DNA of 64,000 bases from Collinsella tanakaei (GTDB taxonomy: Bacteria > Actinomycetota > Coriobacteriia > Coriobacteriales > Coriobacteriaceae). Numbering within the stretch: position 1 is the stretch's first letter; every line of letters starts with the position of its first letter. Below are positions 60,496-64,000 of this stretch, in pieces. Both the position numbers and the translations under genes were made by a program. The stretch spans positions 155,655 to 219,654 of the forward strand of contig NZ_JADYTL010000005.1 in NCBI RefSeq assembly GCF_021531055.1, given 5' to 3'. The notes beneath the pieces are model-generated. The model searched no databases and was not told the DNA's origin. It worked only from the letters and a program-made list of their open reading frames with translations.

Positions 60496-61572
60496 TCACG
60501 CGGACATGAGGTTCACGACGAGGATGGCGACCTGCGGCATGAGGGCCGAGGCATAGATCACGCGGAAGATCTGCAGCACGGCGATCTTGGCCAGATCGGC
60601 ACCCAGATCGCCGGCGATGAGCGCCATATCGCTCGCGCCGCCGGGCGAGGAGGCGAACAGCGCGCTTTTCATGTCGAGCATACCGGTTTTGGTGGCGATG
60701 ACCGAGAACGTGTAGTTCACGACCATGTACATCGCCATCATGAGGATGACCGGGCCGATGATCGTGTTGAGATGCGAGATGGTCTCGGGCGTCACGGATG
60801 AGCCGACCAAGCTGCCCGCCAGCACCTGGGCGACGCGCTTGATCGTCATGGGCATGGCGCAGGCGTCCGTGAAGATGTTGAGCGCAGATACGACGACGAG
60901 CGAGCAGACGAGCGAGCCGGCGGGGATGCCGCTCGCGTAGCCCACGGCGCCGCAGATCAGGGCGATAACGAGGGTGAAGACGGTCTTGCGCTGCTGGGTG
61001 TCGATAAAGCGGTCGAGGAACGTGGGGTTGGCCGTCTGCGTCATGTCGAGCGAGGGACCGGAGCTCTCCTCATCGTCGATATTGCGCGTCATGAAACCGA
61101 CCCAGCTGGGCAAAAACGCGAGCACGGTGGCCAAGCGCAGGGTCTGCATGATGGCAACGGTGCTCGCATCGGCGTCAAGGTCCATCGCGATCAGCGAGAC
61201 GTCGGCGATACCGCCGGCGACGCATGACAGCAAACCGGTCATGAGGTCCCAGCCGAAGACCACGTGGAAGACGATGCCGAGCGTGATGGTGTTCACGGTG
61301 AGCAATGTGATGAGCAGGATCAACGGCTTGATCATGTGGGGAACGTTGCGGACATCGCGCTTGGAGATGGACAGGCCGATGAAGGCGCCGGAGATGCCCT
61401 GTGAGATGGCCTTGATGGGGGCGGGCATCTCGGCGAACCCCGTGAAGGCGCTGACGATGCCGACCGCCAGCATCGAGCCGATCATGGCGGGAACAGGGAT
61501 GCCGATACGGCGTGCGACGATAAATCCGATAATGGCGACGACCAGCGTCACCAGAATATGCATCAGTTCCAC
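60496..61572 (-). CDS. AbrB-family membrane protein
   Basis: A 358-residue membrane protein with ten or so helices in two repeats, of the AbrB (ammonia monooxygenase-regulator-like, PF05145) family. The duplicated motifs are IGIPVPAMIGSMLAVG (first half) and ASGIPAGSLVCSLVVV (second half), with CVAGGIADVSLIAMDLDAD and SSPGGASDMALIAGDLGAD at equivalent places. Function is not settled; transport of small acids has been proposed. GTG 61572 and ATG 61563 are both possible starts. It lies downstream of citC, separated by a terminator. Confidence 0.82.
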   Translation of the reverse strand: MELMHILVTLVVAIIGFIVARRIGIPVPAMIGSMLAVGIVSAFTGFAEMPAPIKAISQGISGAFIGLSISKRDVRNVPHMIKPLILLITLLTVNTITLGIVFHVVFGWDLMTGLLSCVAGGIADVSLIAMDLDADASTVAIMQTLRLATVLAFLPSWVGFMTRNIDDEESSGPSLDMTQTANPTFLDRFIDTQQRKTVFTLVIALICGAVGYASGIPAGSLVCSLVVVSALNIFTDACAMPMTIKRVAQVLAGSLVGSSVTPETISHLNTIIGPVILMMAMYMVVNYTFSVIATKTGMLDMKSALFASSPGGASDMALIAGDLGADLAKIAVLQIFRVIYASALMPQVAILVVNLMSA

Positions 61573-61724
61573 GGGACCTCGCGAACCTCGTTGTGCGTAT
61601 GAATACTTGATATATCAACTATAGTATGGGCGGCAAGGGACTGAGTCCGAAGCGGTGGAAGAAAAAAATACACAGTGAGTACAATCGCGTGAAATGCCGT
61701 CAGATGCCTTTGCATACAACCCAT

Positions 61725-61764
61725 CAAAAAAGAGGACGCGCAAAGCATTCGGCCGAATTGCGCG
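61725..61764 (-). terminator. Rho-independent terminator of citC
   Basis: On the minus strand GCGCGCAA pairs with TTGCGCGT around a loop, followed by CCTCTTTTTT. Confidence 0.85.
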
Positions 61765-62808
61765 CTAGTAGTGGATGACGTTGCCGGCCTTGCGGATGCG
61801 TGCAAGCACGGGCGCCGCCTCGTCACTGGTGAAGTAGTCGTAGGTGGTGGAGGGAACGAGCGCGCGGACCGTCTCCATATCTCCCTCCTGCAGCGCACGG
61901 CGTACGGTCGAGGCGCTGATCGGCGCGCCGTCGCGCTCGATGCGGGGCACGATGACGACCTCCACGCCGATACGCGGAAGCTCCTCGCACATGACGCGGT
62001 TGTACACGCCGGTCACCTGACTCGTGGGCTCCTCGCCCACGAAACGGCGGGTGACGTCCAGCTCGGCGGCGATCCGTCCGAACACGGCGATGTCGAGCCG
62101 TGCATGACCCTCGTTCACCGCGACGTCGTCCTTCAGGAAGTAGCTCGGGAACGTCGCCGACGAGATGATGTAGGGGCCGGATTCGTGTACCACGACGTTA
62201 TCCAGATCGGCAACGCCCTCGCAGATCAGGCGCTTACGTACGGCGAAGGGCACGAGGCTCGCATCCTCGCTCACCACGAACAGGTGCAGCGTGTCGACCG
62301 CCGCCGCAGCGACCTCGATCAGATGGCGATGGCCCAGCGTGAAGGGGTTGGCGTTCATGACCACGGCACCCGCGGTTCCCGGGCGACGGGTCGCGGCAAG
62401 ACGGCGCAGGTAGCCCGAAAAACCATCGGCGCGGTTCTCCAAAAACACGAGCGTCCCGTCGACGCGCGCGATCTCCTTAAAGCCCAGATCGCAGAAGAAC
62501 TTGGCGGAATCGACCTTCGTGTACACGAACAGGTGGACGTTGCCGCGCTCGTACTGCACGTCGATCAGGTGCGTGATGAGCTTGTTCATGAGCCCTTCGC
62601 CCTGGTAGCGGCTGTCGACGGCAAGGCAGCGTAGCGTGTTGCCAAAGCAGCTGCCCGTGGCGATCACGTTCATGTCGTCATCTTGGATCGCACAGGTGTA
62701 GTCGAGGTTCCCATCGCGCTGGATGCCCTCTTTCTCGAGCAGCGCATCCACCTGCGACATGGTGTAGCGATCGGTGGGCCAGACCTTGGAGACGGTGAAG
62801 TCGAGCAT
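61765..62808 (-). CDS. citC: [Citrate (pro-3S)-lyase] ligase
   Basis: A 347-residue acetate:SH-citrate lyase ligase, which acetylates the prosthetic group of citrate lyase. A GNAT-like N-terminal domain (about 1-130; LAVDSRYQGEGLMNKLITHLI) precedes a nucleotidyltransferase domain with VMNANPFTLGHRHLIE (HxGH-like) and ISASTVRRALQEGD (ISSTxxR-like) near the end. Full length. The lyase subunits citDEF and citG are not in the window; they may lie beyond its right edge or be absent. It starts 27 bases after the LysR gene on the same strand, so it is probably in its operon. Confidence 0.93.
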   Translation of the reverse strand: MLDFTVSKVWPTDRYTMSQVDALLEKEGIQRDGNLDYTCAIQDDDMNVIATGSCFGNTLRCLAVDSRYQGEGLMNKLITHLIDVQYERGNVHLFVYTKVDSAKFFCDLGFKEIARVDGTLVFLENRADGFSGYLRRLAATRRPGTAGAVVMNANPFTLGHRHLIEVAAAAVDTLHLFVVSEDASLVPFAVRKRLICEGVADLDNVVVHESGPYIISSATFPSYFLKDDVAVNEGHARLDIAVFGRIAAELDVTRRFVGEEPTSQVTGVYNRVMCEELPRIGVEVVIVPRIERDGAPISASTVRRALQEGDMETVRALVPSTTYDYFTSDEAAPVLARIRKAGNVIHY

Positions 62809-62835
62809 GGGTTCCTCCGTGTGCGATCGGATAGC

Positions 62836-63708
62836 TTACGCGTTGTCGGTGTGGCCGTACTGCGCCTTGATGATCTCGATGAGGGCTTGGACCTGCGGCA
62901 GGCGCTCCGACTCCTTTTGGCAGTCGATATACATGCGGCGAATGAACGGCTCGCCGTTGGCGAAGGTGCAGGGACGGATGCAGCCGTCGAAGTCATCGAG
63001 CACGATCTCGGGGAGCAAGGCCCAGCCGATACCGCGCTTGACGAGCTCCTGGCAGGTCATAAGGTCGGTGACGTTGATGCGGTTCGTGTCGTTGGCGAGG
63101 TTGTTCTCGTGCAGCCAGCGCGTCATGAGCGCGGTCTGAGCCAAATCGGTGGTGTGGTTGATGTAGGTGAGCTCCGAGAGGGGGACCTGCTCGAGCTCGT
63201 GGGTGCATACCGCGCACAGGCGCTCCTGCGCCAGCAGGTACTGCATGCCGTCCCAAGGCAGCTCGCCGCGCAGAACGGCCAGATCGAGCGCGCCGCTCTG
63301 TAGGCGCCCGTGCAGGTCGCTGCTCTTGCCGATGGAGATGTCCAGGTGGACGAGCGGATAGCGCTCGTGGTACTCGGCGATGACGTCGGCGAGGTGGACG
63401 AATGCGTAGTTGGTCGAAAAGCCCGCACGCAGCGTGCCGCAGACCTCGCCCTGCGTTGCTCCGAGTTCTCGGCGCAAAAGGTCGAGTTCATGACGTACCT
63501 GCGCGGTGCGACCGAGGACGAGTTCACCTTCGGGGGTAAAGCGGACGCCCTTCCGCGTGCGGATGATGATCTCGCAGCCAAGCTCGCGCTCGATGGCCTT
63601 GATGCGCTTGGAAAGGGCGGACTGGGTCAGGTAGAGACGGTCGGCGGCATGGGTGATGTTACCGCACTCCTTGAGCATGTGCAGGAGGGCGAAATCCTTT
63701 TCGTCCAC
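62836..63708 (-). CDS. LysR-family transcriptional regulator
   Basis: A 290-residue regulator: LysR helix-turn-helix (FALLHMLKECGNITHAADRLYLTQSALSKRIKAIERELG, residues about 6-44) followed by the substrate-binding domain (ISIGKSSDLHGRLQSGALDLAVLRGE, LVKRGIGWALLPEI). It is transcribed ahead of citC and away from whatever lies beyond 64000, so it may control both, possibly in response to citrate or a related acid (inference). The start MDEKDFALLHM is typical of this subgroup. Confidence 0.92.
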   Translation of the reverse strand: MDEKDFALLHMLKECGNITHAADRLYLTQSALSKRIKAIERELGCEIIIRTRKGVRFTPEGELVLGRTAQVRHELDLLRRELGATQGEVCGTLRAGFSTNYAFVHLADVIAEYHERYPLVHLDISIGKSSDLHGRLQSGALDLAVLRGELPWDGMQYLLAQERLCAVCTHELEQVPLSELTYINHTTDLAQTALMTRWLHENNLANDTNRINVTDLMTCQELVKRGIGWALLPEIVLDDFDGCIRPCTFANGEPFIRRMYIDCQKESERLPQVQALIEIIKAQYGHTDNA

Positions 63709-64000
63709 AGCGAACCTCCAACGTCCAACGCGTATGTGTTTCTGAGATGTTCTTGAGCTAGGAGGGATAAAACATTCCGGTCGTTCATACGTGATAGTAA
63801 CGGGCCGGTGTGAAGAGCTTATGCGCCCTTGGGCGCAAAGCGGGCTTAAATTAAGCCAAATAGCAGGAAGAACAGCGAAAGAACAAGGGTGCGGGGAGGG
63901 GCGGCGGCGCAGACGTGACGGCGATGCGACTGTTTGGCGATTACCGGAAGGAATGGATAACGATAGCTAGAATGAATGTCGCTTCTTGCAATAAAGGCTC
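63709..64000. promoter_or_regulatory. Control region upstream of the LysR gene
   Basis: No gene is seen. It contains two dyads: TGCGCCC-TT-GGGCGCA (about 63821-63836) and the perfect GGCTTAA-A-TTAAGCC (63843-63857), the latter a candidate LysR-type operator. A divergent gene probably starts beyond the right edge. Confidence 0.45.

Overview
The window is GC-rich, densely coded bacterial DNA with no transposase, integrase, phage or CRISPR genes. The gene set suggests a Gram-positive gut actinobacterium of the class Coriobacteriia, most likely Collinsella or a close relative. The reasons are a short 4.5S-type SRP RNA, a lipoteichoic acid synthase, Tat-type lipoproteins, a single long mannitol PTS protein, actinobacterial-style release factor 1, and many dispersed palindromic repeats between GC-rich genes. 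The genus is an inference, not something the sequence proves.

Layout. 1-9 kb: the end of purB, a TSCPD/Tat-lipoprotein pair, an acetyltransferase, an OmpR-type two-component system, purC, an M29 aminopeptidase, tRNA-Lys and a J-domain protein. 9-16.5 kb: typA, a TRIC-like channel, tRNA-Ser followed by tandem copies of its own 3' end, a fused tadA-glycerate kinase gene and a MalY-type lyase. 16.5-21 kb: SRP RNA and a heterodimeric ABC exporter. 21-26.5 kb: a mannitol-type PTS locus with a DeoR regulator, a zinc dehydrogenase and a PfkB kinase. 26.5-37 kb: two HAD phosphatases, a flavodoxin, an LTA synthase, a nitroreductase, a Kup potassium transporter and the RlmKL rRNA methylase. 37-41.7 kb: a second heterodimeric ABC exporter under a MarR regulator. 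42-46.3 kb: three surface-type proteins with zinc ribbons or disordered acidic linkers, plus a small tyrosine phosphatase. 46.6-52 kb: a YqhQ protein, an aldose epimerase and a polar amino acid ABC operon. 53-56 kb: prfA, a parvulin-type isomerase and a YqeY protein. 56-60 kb: a second amino acid ABC operon and a cytidylate-kinase-like protein. 60-64 kb: an AbrB-type membrane protein, citC and a LysR regulator.

The most unusual content is between the genes. A family of about 125-bp elements with 17-bp terminal inverted repeats occurs four times, and two copies bracket a two-gene surface-protein module. At least six other palindromic families are present, some with perfect 33- to 52-bp arms. 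Downstream of tRNA-Ser are tandem units of about 195 bp, each carrying a copy of the tRNA 3' end; this closely resembles the tyrT/rtT arrangement of Escherichia coli. Among proteins, the TadA-glycerate kinase fusion and the PTS locus lacking a recognisable mtlD are the most notable.

Starts were chosen by ribosome-binding sites where possible; promoters are mostly -10 hexamers (TACAAT or TATAAT) with poor -35 boxes and are tentative.
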